From: an uncultured Alphaproteobacteria bacterium
GTDB lineage: Bacteria; Pseudomonadota; Alphaproteobacteria; RF32; CAG-239
Reading direction: 5' to 3'
DNA length: 64,000 bases
NCBI GenBank assembly: GCA_944391515.1
Contig: CALXTW010000010.1
Location: 1 to 64,000, forward strand
In this document: positions 9,678 through 17,948 of the stretch, piece after piece
How positions within the stretch are numbered: position 1 is the first letter of the stretch
How the letters are laid out: every line of letters starts with the position of its first letter
Notes under the pieces: generated by a model
Seen by the model: the letters and a program-made list of their open reading frames with translations, nothing else
Database searches by the model: none
What the model was told of the DNA's origin: nothing
Program-made: the position numbers and the translations under genes

Positions 9678-10121
9678 ATGAGACTTTCCGAGATAATGTC
9701 CGCAGATTCGATTGTGCTTTCACTAAAAGCCAACAATAAGAGACAATTGCTTCAAGAGTTGGCTCAAAAAGCATCAGAATTAACGGGAATTAACGATCGT
9801 ACAATATTTGATACCATTCTTGAAAGAGAAAACTTAGGTTCAACCGGATTTGGTGCGGGGACAGCTTTGCCTCACGGACGCTTAAGTGAACTTCAAAAAG
9901 TATTTGGCTTATTTGCACGCTTGAATTCTCCGATAGATTTTGACGCTATTGATAACAAACCGGTTGATTTAGTATTTTTACTCTTATCAGCAGAAAGCAA
10001 CGGAGCAGACCATTTAACGGCTCTGGCACAAATTTCCCGCATTCTCAAAGATGAAGAGACTTGCTCAAAATTACGGGCTGCCGGCTCGAAGGAAGAAATT
10101 CAAGCCTTATTAACCAACTAA
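9678..10121 (+). CDS. ptsN: Nitrogen PTS regulatory protein EIIA(Ntr)
   Basis: PtsN is the terminal phosphoacceptor of the nitrogen-related PTS, regulating potassium and nitrogen metabolism by protein contacts. 147 residues, a single EIIA fructose/Ntr-type domain with the phosphorylated His in GAGTALPHGRL (about residue 66) and the LVFLLLSAESNGADHL segment. Last gene of the rpoN cluster, 25 bases after hpf and closed by a strong terminator. No ptsP or npr gene is in the window. Confidence 0.95.
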   Translation: MRLSEIMSADSIVLSLKANNKRQLLQELAQKASELTGINDRTIFDTILERENLGSTGFGAGTALPHGRLSELQKVFGLFARLNSPIDFDAIDNKPVDLVFLLLSAESNGADHLTALAQISRILKDEETCSKLRAAGSKEEIQALLTN

Positions 10122-10124
10122 AAG

Positions 10125-10157
10125 AAAAGCTCCGTTAATTCGGAGCTTTTTTATTTT
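10125..10157 (+). terminator. Terminator after ptsN
   Basis: AAAAGCTCCG, TTAATT loop, CGGAGCTTTT and more T. The A-run before the stem also makes it usable for the convergent gene at 10163. Confidence 0.9.
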
Positions 10158-10162
10158 TTCTC

Positions 10163-10396
10163 TTAATGCACTGACTTAGGTTTCAAATCATTTTGCTTAG
10201 CCATAACAAAAGCAAATTCCCTATCATCAGTTGCCGCAATTTTTGTTCCGTCAGCCGCACAAATCAGCCACATTTCTTTACCATCCATAACGTCATTTTT
10301 AATAAAGGCAACATCTTCATCATTCCAACAGCGCAATTCTTCTTCCACTTCCGGAGAGAGATGCATTTGTTCTAACTTAATATTATTTTTAGTCAT
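10163..10396 (-). CDS. DUF1150 family protein
   Basis: About 77 residues from the ATG at 10396, chosen because GAGG lies six bases upstream; an earlier in-frame start adds four residues. The C-terminal half matches my memory of the alphaproteobacterial DUF1150 pattern: an EDVAFI segment, CAADGTKIAATDDREFAFV (ADGT plus a D-rich turn) and a terminal SVH. The molecular function of the family is unknown. It is convergent with ptsN and divergent from the histidine kinase. Confidence 0.7.
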   Translation of the reverse strand: MTKNNIKLEQMHLSPEVEEELRCWNDEDVAFIKNDVMDGKEMWLICAADGTKIAATDDREFAFVMAKQNDLKPKSVH

Positions 10397-10493
10397 CAAA
10401 AACCTCAAAACATTTTATATTTGTTAAGATAATAACGTTATATTTATTAAATAATAGCTAATAACGACCAACGCAAGTATATTGAGGCTTAAA

Positions 10494-12176
10494 ATGTTTT
10501 TCAGCTTAAATAAAAAATTTATCTACACAATATCACTTTTTTTCATAATCATATCGGTTATATTTCTATACGCGTTTTACATTATTAATTTATCCAAAAC
10601 TCAAGAAGAACAAAAATCAGTCATAAGCCGCAATCAACAATATATAGAAATATTATATGAGAACATAGCCTTACGAAAAGAATTAGTAGCAATTGAAAAC
10701 AACTATCCTCAAATAAAATTCAGTAAGAGAACCAAAGATTTGACAAAATCATCTCAACTCAATGCCAAACAACAACAAATTTCACAAGAACGCCAACGCG
10801 CAGAAGAAGTCATAAAGAACTACAATGAGCGCTATAAAACTTTGGAAGAAAGTTTTCGTATTATTTTAATCAGCACATTATTATTCTTTTGCGCCATGAT
10901 AGTTTTATGGCTCCTTATCAAAATATGGGTTCTCTCTCCGATTGAAAAACTCTCCAATGCCAGTAATCTGGTTGCCAAAGGAGAATATGGCTCACGCATT
11001 CATCAAGATAAAAAACACTATACTTATGATGAATTTGATAATTTAATCACCACGTTTAACCAAATGCTTAAAAGCATTGAAAACAGCATTCAAGAAATTC
11101 ACCGTGCCGAATTTTTCTTACAATCAATTATTGACTCTATTCCTGATGGCATCAGGGTCTTAAAAGAAGACGGCACCATCATTCTGGCTAATAAAGAATA
11201 TTACCGCCAAATAAACTCTTCACAAAACTGTATTGGGCAAAAATGCTATTTCTCCTCACAAAATCAAGATTACCCCTGCCCAATGAGCAAATTCACCTGC
11301 CCAATGGCAATATTTAAGGAAGGTAAGACCACGAACCTAAAATTCATTCAACAATTTGCAGCTTTTCCCAACAATCCATTATCAATCAATGCTGCATATA
11401 TGACATTTAAAGATAATAATTCAGCAACTCAAAAATACATTGTTGAATCCATAAGAGATTTAAGTGAAGACATTGATTTTTCACATCAGCAAAAAGTTTC
11501 TTCTCTTGGTTTTTTATCCACCTCTGTTGCTCATGAAATGAAAAATCACTTAGGCTCCATCAGGATGATTTTGGAAGGGTTGATAAAGAAATACCACCAC
11601 CAAGACAGTGAGGAAAAATCCTATCTTGAGCTTATTCATAAACAATTAGTTGACTGCATTCAGGTTCCGGAAAGGCTTTTAAAACTAGCCCAATTTACAC
11701 CGGACAAACAACATCCTTACAATTTCAGCGATAGTATTCAAGATATCATTTCCATTCTTGATTACGAAACAAAAAATAACGGCATTAATATAAGTTTCAA
11801 AAAGAGCCGCAAAAAATTATCAGCTCTAGGAAATGCCGCAGACTTCAAAATGGTTATACTCAATTTAATGCAAAACGCCATCAAAGCCATGCCCAACGGC
11901 GGACAAATAGACATCCGCATATCGGAAGATAAAACTGAAAATACTGCTCAAATATCCGTTCAAGACACAGGTATAGGTATCGAAAAAGAGAAATTAAGCC
12001 ACATCTTTGAGCCTTTTTATTCTCAAGGACATTCTACTAAAAATTCGGGAACAGGTCTCGGATTAGCAATTGTCAAATCCATAATTGAGAAACAAAACGG
12101 AACCATATCTGTTACCAGCACACCGGGAGTTGGCACCTGTTTTACCATAAAAATACCACTTTATAGTGAGAAATAA
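10494..12176 (+). CDS. Membrane-bound sensor histidine kinase, orphan
   Basis: 560 residues. TM1 at about 6-29, a coiled extracytoplasmic segment to about 120, TM2 (ILISTLLFFCAMIVLWLLIK), a HAMP domain from VLSPIEKLSNASNLVAKGEY, a PAS-like domain at about 205-330 with clustered cysteines (CIGQKCY, YPCPMSKFTCPM), an HisKA-type H-box SVAHEMKNHLGS with His near residue 347, and a HATPase_c domain (NLMQNAIKAMPNGG, DTGIGIEKEKLSHIFEPF, GTGLGLAIVKSI). GAGG lies six bases before the ATG. No response regulator is adjacent. The Cys-rich PAS could bind a metal or respond to redox; that is inference. Confidence 0.9.
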   Translation: MFFSLNKKFIYTISLFFIIISVIFLYAFYIINLSKTQEEQKSVISRNQQYIEILYENIALRKELVAIENNYPQIKFSKRTKDLTKSSQLNAKQQQISQERQRAEEVIKNYNERYKTLEESFRIILISTLLFFCAMIVLWLLIKIWVLSPIEKLSNASNLVAKGEYGSRIHQDKKHYTYDEFDNLITTFNQMLKSIENSIQEIHRAEFFLQSIIDSIPDGIRVLKEDGTIILANKEYYRQINSSQNCIGQKCYFSSQNQDYPCPMSKFTCPMAIFKEGKTTNLKFIQQFAAFPNNPLSINAAYMTFKDNNSATQKYIVESIRDLSEDIDFSHQQKVSSLGFLSTSVAHEMKNHLGSIRMILEGLIKKYHHQDSEEKSYLELIHKQLVDCIQVPERLLKLAQFTPDKQHPYNFSDSIQDIISILDYETKNNGINISFKKSRKKLSALGNAADFKMVILNLMQNAIKAMPNGGQIDIRISEDKTENTAQISVQDTGIGIEKEKLSHIFEPFYSQGHSTKNSGTGLGLAIVKSIIEKQNGTISVTSTPGVGTCFTIKIPLYSEK

Positions 12177-12238
12177 TTTGCAAAAATAAAAATTAAGGTT
12201 TATACAGAAGGAAATAATTAATCAGTAAAGGAAATTTT

Positions 12239-12460
12239 ATGAGTAAAGAAGAACTGCTTGAACTGACAGGTGAAGTAATAGAAAAACTTCCCAATGCCAT
12301 GTTTCGGGTAAGATTAGAAAATGGTGTTGAAATATTAGCGCACACAGCCGGAAAAATGCGCAAATTTAGAATACGTGTTATGGTTGGGGATAAAGTTGAT
12401 ATTGAAATGACACCTTATGACCTTACCAAAGGACGAATTACATTTCGCCATAAAGAATAA
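12239..12460 (+). CDS. infA: Translation initiation factor IF-1
   Basis: IF-1 binds the 30S A site during initiation. 73 residues, an S1-type OB fold with the conserved [32 protein letters not shown] and [13 protein letters not shown] segments. AAAGGA lies seven to eight bases before the ATG. It is monocistronic with its own terminator. Confidence 0.98.
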   Translation: MSKEELLELTGEVIEKLPNAMFRVRLENGVEILAHTAGKMRKFRIRVMVGDKVDIEMTPYDLTKGRITFRHKE

Positions 12461-12489
12461 AAAAAACCTCCCCAATGGGAGGTTTTTTT
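12461..12489 (+). terminator. Bidirectional terminator between infA and the yqaA-like gene
   Basis: CCTCCC, CAAT loop, GGGAGG, with A and T runs on either side; serves the convergent genes at 12460 and 12491. Confidence 0.92.
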
Positions 12490-12490
12490 A

Positions 12491-13105
12491 TTAGATAAAC
12501 TTAATAGCGGCAAATCCGCCCACAAGGAGCAAAACAAACACCACCGAGAGCATTCCCAAATTCTTTTCAATATAATCCTTCATTGGCTCTCCAAATTTTT
12601 TCAAGAGCCAAGCCACCAAAAAGAACCTACCGCCTCTGGCTAAAATTGATGCAACAGTAAAGACCACCAAATCCAAATGCACCACCCCACTGGCAATAGT
12701 CACCACTTTATAAGGGAAAGGCGTCAAACCGGCAGCAAATACAATCCAAGCGCCCCATTCGTGATAATACCCCTTAAAGACATCAAATTGTGCCATATAA
12801 CCATAAAACTCTAAAATTGGCTTAGCCAAAAGCTCATAACCAAACACGCCGATACAATAGCCAAAATAACCACCTATAACACTGGCTATAGTCGTAAGTC
12901 CGGCAATTCTATAAGCTTTTTGAGGAGTTGCCAACACCATGGGAATAAGCATAACATCCGGCGGAATAGGAAAGAAAGAACTTTCAACAAAAGCCACAAT
13001 AAACAAAAACAACATAGCATATTTGCTGGATGCCAAATCCAACATATAGTCATAAGTTGCGTGAATTAAATTATGAATTTTTCCGCAGGCTTTTGTAAGT
13101 ATCAT
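12491..13105 (-). CDS. YqaA/DedA-like (VTT domain) inner-membrane protein
   Basis: 204 residues from the ATG at 13105 (GAGG six bases upstream). Four or more hydrophobic segments; the family motif region FVESSFFPIPPDVMLIPMVLA is near residues 40-60, with GYFGYCIGVFGYEL after it and LTPFPYKVVTIASG followed by the RGGRFF segment. DedA/VTT proteins are linked in other bacteria to polyprenyl-phosphate or phospholipid flipping and membrane potential; the function of this short YqaA-type branch is not certain. Confidence 0.85.
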   Translation of the reverse strand: MILTKACGKIHNLIHATYDYMLDLASSKYAMLFLFIVAFVESSFFPIPPDVMLIPMVLATPQKAYRIAGLTTIASVIGGYFGYCIGVFGYELLAKPILEFYGYMAQFDVFKGYYHEWGAWIVFAAGLTPFPYKVVTIASGVVHLDLVVFTVASILARGGRFFLVAWLLKKFGEPMKDYIEKNLGMLSVVFVLLLVGGFAAIKFI

Positions 13106-13198
13106 ATTCACCCTCTAACAAAATTTATTTTTCTCATAGTAGGATAAACGACAAATCACCAATGACAAACAAAATCTCAGATTTTCCACATAAAAAAA

Positions 13199-14050
13199 TT
13201 ACTCCACCAAAGGATTTTGTTTTTTATAGGCATTCCAGGTATTTTTCAGCAACATAGCCACAGTCATTGGTCCAATTCCTCCGGGAACAGGCGTAATATA
13301 AGAAGCAACTTCTTTCACCGCATCAAAAGCCACATCTCCACACAAATGACCATCAACACGGTTAATGCCGACATCAATCACCACCGCACCTTTTTTTACC
13401 CAATCGGCTTTCACCATTTCCGCACAACCGCAAGCTACCACCAAAATATCTGCTTGCTTACAAATACTTGGCAAATCGAGTGTTTTAGAATGAGTAACCG
13501 TTACCGTACAATCTTGGTTTAAGAGCAAGTCAGCCAAAGGTCTCCCAACAATATTTGATCGTCCGATAATCACCGCATGTTTTCCACGCAAATCTGCAAC
13601 ATAATGTTTTAAAAGTGCCACAATCCCTTGAGGCGTTGCCGCTACCACAGCTTCTGGACTATTCATTTGAAGCAAACCGGCATTAATTGGGCTAAATCCA
13701 TCGACATCTTTTGAATGTTTAATCCAAGACAAAACTTTTAACTCATCAAATTGCTTCGGCAAAGGCAACTGCACAATAATCCCGTTAACCTCATCATTAT
13801 CATTTAACTCAAGAATTAAATCTCTCAGTTCATCTTCACTAGCAGTTTCGGGAACATAACAAATTCGGCATTTCATACCAATTTCAGCCGCAGCCTTATG
13901 CTTATTGCGAACATAAACCTGACTAGCCGGATTATCTCCGACTTGTACCACCGCTAACACCGGAGATGAATGAGTCTTAGCAATTTCCTCTGCTAAAAAT
14001 TTGCGCACATTTAAGGCTTCTTGTTTTCCATCCATAATGATTGCCGTCAT
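13199..14050 (-). CDS. folD: Bifunctional methylene-THF dehydrogenase/cyclohydrolase
   Basis: FolD oxidises 5,10-methylene-THF with NADP and hydrolyses methenyl-THF to 10-formyl-THF, feeding purine and fMet synthesis. 283 residues: YVRNKHKAAAEIGM with the catalytic Lys near 50, PLPKQ, the NAD(P)-binding GRSNIVGRPLADLL and the PVPGGIGPMTVAMLL signature. Its start overlaps the end of the DUF167 gene by four bases, so yggT-DUF167-folD is at least partly a unit, as in many alphaproteobacteria. Confidence 0.97.
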   Translation of the reverse strand: MTAIIMDGKQEALNVRKFLAEEIAKTHSSPVLAVVQVGDNPASQVYVRNKHKAAAEIGMKCRICYVPETASEDELRDLILELNDNDEVNGIIVQLPLPKQFDELKVLSWIKHSKDVDGFSPINAGLLQMNSPEAVVAATPQGIVALLKHYVADLRGKHAVIIGRSNIVGRPLADLLLNQDCTVTVTHSKTLDLPSICKQADILVVACGCAEMVKADWVKKGAVVIDVGINRVDGHLCGDVAFDAVKEVASYITPVPGGIGPMTVAMLLKNTWNAYKKQNPLVE

Positions 14051-14355
14051 TTTTCATCTCCTAATTTTACAAGTTTTTCCAGTATTTGCTCATCGGCATA
14101 TAACAACAGTTTTTTATAGCGATCGGTTTCTCCGCTAATAAGTTCAATCTTACTTTTTGAGAGTTTCAAATTTTTTGAGAGTAAATCAATGAGCTCTTTA
14201 TTAGCCTTTCCTTTTTCGGGCACACTGACAACAGATACTTTCAAAAATTCCACACCATCAGCCCCCTCAAAACATCCTTTTATTTGAGCAGAGGAAGCAT
14301 TGGGCGTCAAACGCACATTGAGTATAATTCCTTTGTCTGTAAGATATGCAAACAT
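14047..14355 (-). CDS. DUF167 (YggU-type) protein
   Basis: 102 residues from the ATG at 14355. Family segments: LNVRLTPNASSAQIKG near the start and KVSVVSVPEKGKANKELIDLLSKNL, the typical PxxGKAN motif, then KSKIELISGETDRYKKLLL. The function is unknown; the fold is a small alpha/beta. An in-frame TTG seven codons upstream is possible but GAGAG spacing favours the ATG. Overlaps folD by four bases. Confidence 0.92.
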   Translation of the reverse strand: MFAYLTDKGIILNVRLTPNASSAQIKGCFEGADGVEFLKVSVVSVPEKGKANKELIDLLSKNLKLSKSKIELISGETDRYKKLLLYADEQILEKLVKLGDEK

Positions 14356-14374
14356 AAATTTATCTCTCAAACTC

Positions 14375-14403
14375 AAAAAGGAATCCCCTAAAGATTCCTT
14401 TTT
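14375..14403 (-). terminator. Hairpin terminator between yggT and DUF167
   Basis: AAAAAGGAATC and GATTCCTTTTT pair around a 7-base loop, followed by U-rich sequence on the minus strand. It would reduce yggT read-through into DUF167-folD. Confidence 0.8.
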
Positions 14404-14429
14404 GCTAAAACTCTGATTTTCCTTTTTAA

Positions 14430-14729
14430 CTACATAACCAGTTCAGAAAGTCTGGTAAACAGTCTGCTGATAAACAACAATACCAACAATAAGATAAACG
14501 GAGAAAAATCAAACCCGGACACAGGAGGAACTTTTTCACCGATTTTCTTATAAACAGGCTGAGTTGCTTTTTCCAAAATCTCCATAGTTTTTTGAGCATA
14601 TTTATTATTGGCTTCCAAAATTTTGAAATAAATCAACCAATGGAGTACAATTTCAACCACGACCACCTTAAAATAAAGGCTAACAACCAAATTAATGATA
14701 TAGAAAAAAGGTTCCAACAAAGCACCCAT
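14430..14729 (-). CDS. YggT family membrane protein
   Basis: 99 residues from the ATG at 14729, which has AAGGAG a suitable distance upstream. Two YggT hydrophobic blocks: VVSLYFKVVVVEIVLHWLIY (about 16-37) and the second FSPFILLLVLLFISRLF, separated by a segment with ILEKATQPVYKKIGEKVP, the hallmark TxPxxxxxRxxxP-like turn. Related proteins are implicated in osmotic or division-site functions, not firmly. Upstream of DUF167 and folD. Confidence 0.9.
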   Translation of the reverse strand: MGALLEPFFYIINLVVSLYFKVVVVEIVLHWLIYFKILEANNKYAQKTMEILEKATQPVYKKIGEKVPPVSGFDFSPFILLLVLLFISRLFTRLSELVM

Positions 14730-14808
14730 AAAATTTCTCCTTAAAAACACAACATTGCTTTAGGTATAAACCAGCTTCTTTTGATACGCAACAAATTTAT
14801 TCAACTTG

Positions 14809-15915
14809 TTAAGCACGCATCATACTTTCTTCCCGAGCCTGACGCTCTAAAGCAGCCTGAATTCCCTCTCTGGTTAAAGCTCGTTGTCTCAACCGATTAG
14901 CATCATATTGAGGAACATCTTTGAGAGGAGGTCTAAGCCCACGCAAGCGTTCAATACGTGTCCGAATATCTTCTTGCTTGGTTGACACATGCTTTGCCAT
15001 ATAAATAAACTCGCCGGGACTTCTGTTGTAAGACAAGCTATGGTCAAAGCTACGTTCTTGAGCATTTCTTTCAGACATATCTGCCCGCCTGACATCTTCC
15101 ACCAATCTGGTATAAAAGCTGTATCCCGGTAGCATCTCCACATCCAAGTCATGGTCTATTTCCAGGTCTTTAGCTCTCATCCTAAATTCGGCTAATTGAT
15201 GTTGTGTCGGATTACTTCCCATATCTCTCAAAAATCCGAGAAGACGATAATAATGCAACGCCTTTTCATATTCTTCGCGCTCCACTTTTTTATCGGCCTC
15301 ATTTTTAGTTGTTACCAAAATTGAGCTTCTGATTTCTCTTAACTTTTGGAGTTTAAGTCGAAGCTCATCATATTTCACTTTAGCATCTTTATTTCCAAGT
15401 TGCACACTTTTTTCATACAAACCAAGACAAGTAATCAATTCGGTTTCACGCTGAAAAGACATATCAACGAAATCCGTTTTTTCCTTCAAATCATCTTCCG
15501 AAACAAAGCCATCATTCATATGTTTGATGATTTGTTGTCCTTCATCAATCCAGGTAAAATACTCATTCATGGTCGATGTTTCACAGTTAATTCGCTCAAT
15601 AGACAATGCTTGGTCAAAATAGAACGTATCTTTTTCGATAGCATCAGCCAACTCTTCCACAAAGGCGGATAACTTCTTATCATCTTTTCCATCATTAACA
15701 ACGTCATCTTTAGATGCGTAAAGAGCTTTTTGCACCAAATTCATTTTCTCAGGAGCTTTAAGATGAGAATTTTCGCCCCCTAAAGCATTAAACATAACAT
15801 TTCTGGGATTTTGTTGTGTCTTTTGCTCTTGCTGACGTTGAAAACTTTCCCAAACGGCACTGAGGCGATTCACTCGTTGCTGATGTTGCTGCAGTCTTTC
15901 TTCAGAATTTTCCAT
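14809..15915 (-). CDS. Unrecognised Q/E-rich helical protein
   Basis: I do not recognise this 368-residue protein. It has no signal peptide or TM segment. The first 40 residues are Q-rich (LQQHQQRVNRL, FQRQQEQKTQQ), the middle (about 180-240) is charged and predicted to be coiled or helical (KVKYDELRLKLQKLREIRSS, EREEYEKALHYYRLLGFL), and the C-terminus is Arg-rich (NRLRQRALTREGIQAALERQ). GAGGATTGAATA precedes the ATG. It follows the TerB-like gene by 20 bases, so the two are likely cotranscribed and may act together in the cytoplasm. Confidence 0.8.
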   Translation of the reverse strand: MENSEERLQQHQQRVNRLSAVWESFQRQQEQKTQQNPRNVMFNALGGENSHLKAPEKMNLVQKALYASKDDVVNDGKDDKKLSAFVEELADAIEKDTFYFDQALSIERINCETSTMNEYFTWIDEGQQIIKHMNDGFVSEDDLKEKTDFVDMSFQRETELITCLGLYEKSVQLGNKDAKVKYDELRLKLQKLREIRSSILVTTKNEADKKVEREEYEKALHYYRLLGFLRDMGSNPTQHQLAEFRMRAKDLEIDHDLDVEMLPGYSFYTRLVEDVRRADMSERNAQERSFDHSLSYNRSPGEFIYMAKHVSTKQEDIRTRIERLRGLRPPLKDVPQYDANRLRQRALTREGIQAALERQAREESMMRA

Positions 15916-15935
15916 TATTCAATCCTCACCAGAAA

Positions 15936-16382
15936 TTAAACTTCCTCAAAAATAATTTTTGCTTCTTCCAGCCAAATAAGTCTATCAATCACCCAATTAC
16001 TGATTTGTTCGATTTTTGCCAAATCAACCCCCATTGCCATACCTACTTTTCCGATAAAAGCCGTCTCAGCATCGGACAATTCATCATCAGCATGAGCTAA
16101 AACGCACATTTCTTTAATTAATTCCAAAGCTGCACGACGATCATCAATTTTCTTAACTTCTTCAATAATTTCTTCATCATTATCAATTTTCAAAATTTCA
16201 TTAACGCGTTTAGCCGAAACCCCAAAAGTCATAGCCACGTGTTTAATAAACTCTTTTTCATCTTCGTCAAAATGCCCGTCTGCTGCTGCCAAACGAGAAA
16301 AAGCTTTCAAGAAAGCAATTTTTTGGTCTTCATTTAATTTTTCCACACAATTCATATCCATCTCCACTTGCAAATCGGTCAT
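15936..16382 (-). CDS. TerB-like (TerB/DUF533-type) cytoplasmic protein
   Basis: 148 all-helical residues with two similar acidic turns, AADGHFDEDEKEFI (about 33-46) and AHADDELSDAETAFI (about 96-110), the duplicated A-D-G/D-x-x-D/S-x-x-E pattern of TerB-like domains where acidic residues can bind metal. The family occurs in stress and co-chaperone contexts; a tellurite role is not implied. GAGG lies five bases before the ATG. Heads a two-gene unit with the coiled protein. Confidence 0.8.
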   Translation of the reverse strand: MTDLQVEMDMNCVEKLNEDQKIAFLKAFSRLAAADGHFDEDEKEFIKHVAMTFGVSAKRVNEILKIDNDEEIIEEVKKIDDRRAALELIKEMCVLAHADDELSDAETAFIGKVGMAMGVDLAKIEQISNWVIDRLIWLEEAKIIFEEV

Positions 16383-16414
16383 TTTTACCTCGTTAAAAAT
16401 TAATCATCATTTAG

Positions 16415-16443
16415 AGCATACTCAAAAAACCGACTTTTATCAA
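16415..16443 (-). promoter_or_regulatory. Promoter of the TerB-like two-gene unit
   Basis: TTGATA (16443-16438), 17-bp spacer, TATGCT (16420-16415), about 33 bases before the TerB-like ATG. Confidence 0.6.
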
Positions 16444-16503
16444 TCAAAAAGCTCACACAAATAAAATTTTCCAATAAAAAACCGGCAAAATCACAAAAAA
16501 GAT

Positions 16504-16532
16504 TTGAAAAAAATCCGCATATATCCTACACT
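16504..16532 (+). promoter_or_regulatory. Promoter of the miaB-phoH-ybeY-lnt operon
   Basis: TTGAAA (16504-16509), 17-bp spacer, TACACT (16527-16532), about 36 bases before the miaB ATG. Confidence 0.6.
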
Positions 16533-16567
16533 AAAAGTTAGAACATAATAACGCATTAAGAAAACTA

Positions 16568-17935
16568 ATGGATAAGCAAGTGGATACAAAAAAATATTAT
16601 ATTAAAACTTTTGGCTGTCAAATGAACGTATATGATTCAAACCGCATAGCCAACATCTTAAACACTTTGGGTTATGAGGAAGCTCCCACGCCCAAAGCAG
16701 CAGATTTAATCATTTTCAACACTTGCCACATCCGCGAAAAAGCAGCCGAAAAAGTTTTTTCTGATTTGGGACGCATTTATCTGATAAAACAAGAACGTGC
16801 CTTAGAGGGTAAAGACACCATCATTGGCGTTGCCGGTTGCGTCGTTCAAGCCGAAGACGAACAAATTGCCAAACGCGCTCCGTTTGTTGACTTTGCAACA
16901 GGTCCTCTGACCTACCACCGCCTGCCTGAAATTTTAGCAAAAGTCTATCGCAAAAGAGGTCAAAGCATTATTGATACCGAGTTTCCGGCAGAATCAAAGT
17001 TTGACTTTTTACCCGAAAACAAATCAACCGGAGGCTGCTCATTTTTAGCCATCCAAGAAGGCTGCAATAATTTTTGCACTTATTGCGTTGTTCCATATAC
17101 CCGTGGTATTGAAACTTCCCGCCCTGTAGAGCAAGTCTTAAACGAAGCTAAAAGATTAGTCTCAACCGGCAGTGTCGAAATCAACTTACTCGGCCAAAAT
17201 GTTAACTCCTATCATGGTGAAGATGCCTCCGGCAAAGAGCGCAATCTGGCTTATCTCTTACGTAAATTAGCCGAACTTGATGGCCTCAAACGCATTCGTT
17301 ATACCACATCTTATCCGGCGGATATGACTGATGATTTAATCGCTTGCCATCATGATTTGGATAAGCTGATGCCCTACTTGCATTTACCGGTTCAGTCCGG
17401 CTCAGACAAAATTCTCAAGGCCATGAACCGCCGTCACACCCGAGATGATTACCTGCGTGTAATCGAAAAACTATACCTTGCCAACCCGAACTTAAGAATG
17501 TCCTCTGACTTTATTGTCGGCTTCCCCGGAGAAACCGATGAAGACTTCAAGCAAACACTTGATATTGTCAATCAAGTTAAATACATTCAAGCTTTCTCCT
17601 TCAAATACAGCAAGCGCGCCGGAACACCGGCTGCCATTATGCCTAATCAGGTAGAAGAAAAAATCAAAAAAGAGCGGCTGGATATTTTGCAAGACCTTTT
17701 GTTCTCATATCAAGAAAAATTCAATCTCTCCAGTATTGGTAAAACCATGCCTGTTTTGTTTGAGCACAAAGGCCGTCATAGCGGACAACTCATCGGCCGC
17801 ACTCCTTATATGCAAAATGTTCATGTTGAGATTGCTAAGGAATTTTTAAATAAAATTGTTGATATTAAAATAACCTCCGCAACAGTAAATTCATTGACGG
17901 GAGAGCTGGCGGAAACTAACCAAAAAGCGTCATGA
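16568..17935 (+). CDS. miaB: tRNA-2-methylthio-N6-dimethylallyladenosine synthase
   Basis: MiaB is a radical-SAM methylthiotransferase modifying A37 of tRNAs reading UNN codons. 455 residues: N-terminal UPF0004 domain with the auxiliary-cluster cysteines in FGCQMNVYDS, NTCHIREKA and AGCVVQ; the radical-SAM triad EGCNNFCTYCVVPYTRG near 160; C-terminal TRAM domain (about 385-450). First gene of the miaB-phoH-ybeY-lnt run, four bases before the next reading frame begins. All six cluster cysteines are present. Confidence 0.97.
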   Translation: MDKQVDTKKYYIKTFGCQMNVYDSNRIANILNTLGYEEAPTPKAADLIIFNTCHIREKAAEKVFSDLGRIYLIKQERALEGKDTIIGVAGCVVQAEDEQIAKRAPFVDFATGPLTYHRLPEILAKVYRKRGQSIIDTEFPAESKFDFLPENKSTGGCSFLAIQEGCNNFCTYCVVPYTRGIETSRPVEQVLNEAKRLVSTGSVEINLLGQNVNSYHGEDASGKERNLAYLLRKLAELDGLKRIRYTTSYPADMTDDLIACHHDLDKLMPYLHLPVQSGSDKILKAMNRRHTRDDYLRVIEKLYLANPNLRMSSDFIVGFPGETDEDFKQTLDIVNQVKYIQAFSFKYSKRAGTPAAIMPNQVEEKIKKERLDILQDLLFSYQEKFNLSSIGKTMPVLFEHKGRHSGQLIGRTPYMQNVHVEIAKEFLNKIVDIKITSATVNSLTGELAETNQKAS

Positions 17936-17948
17936 AAGGGTGATTACC

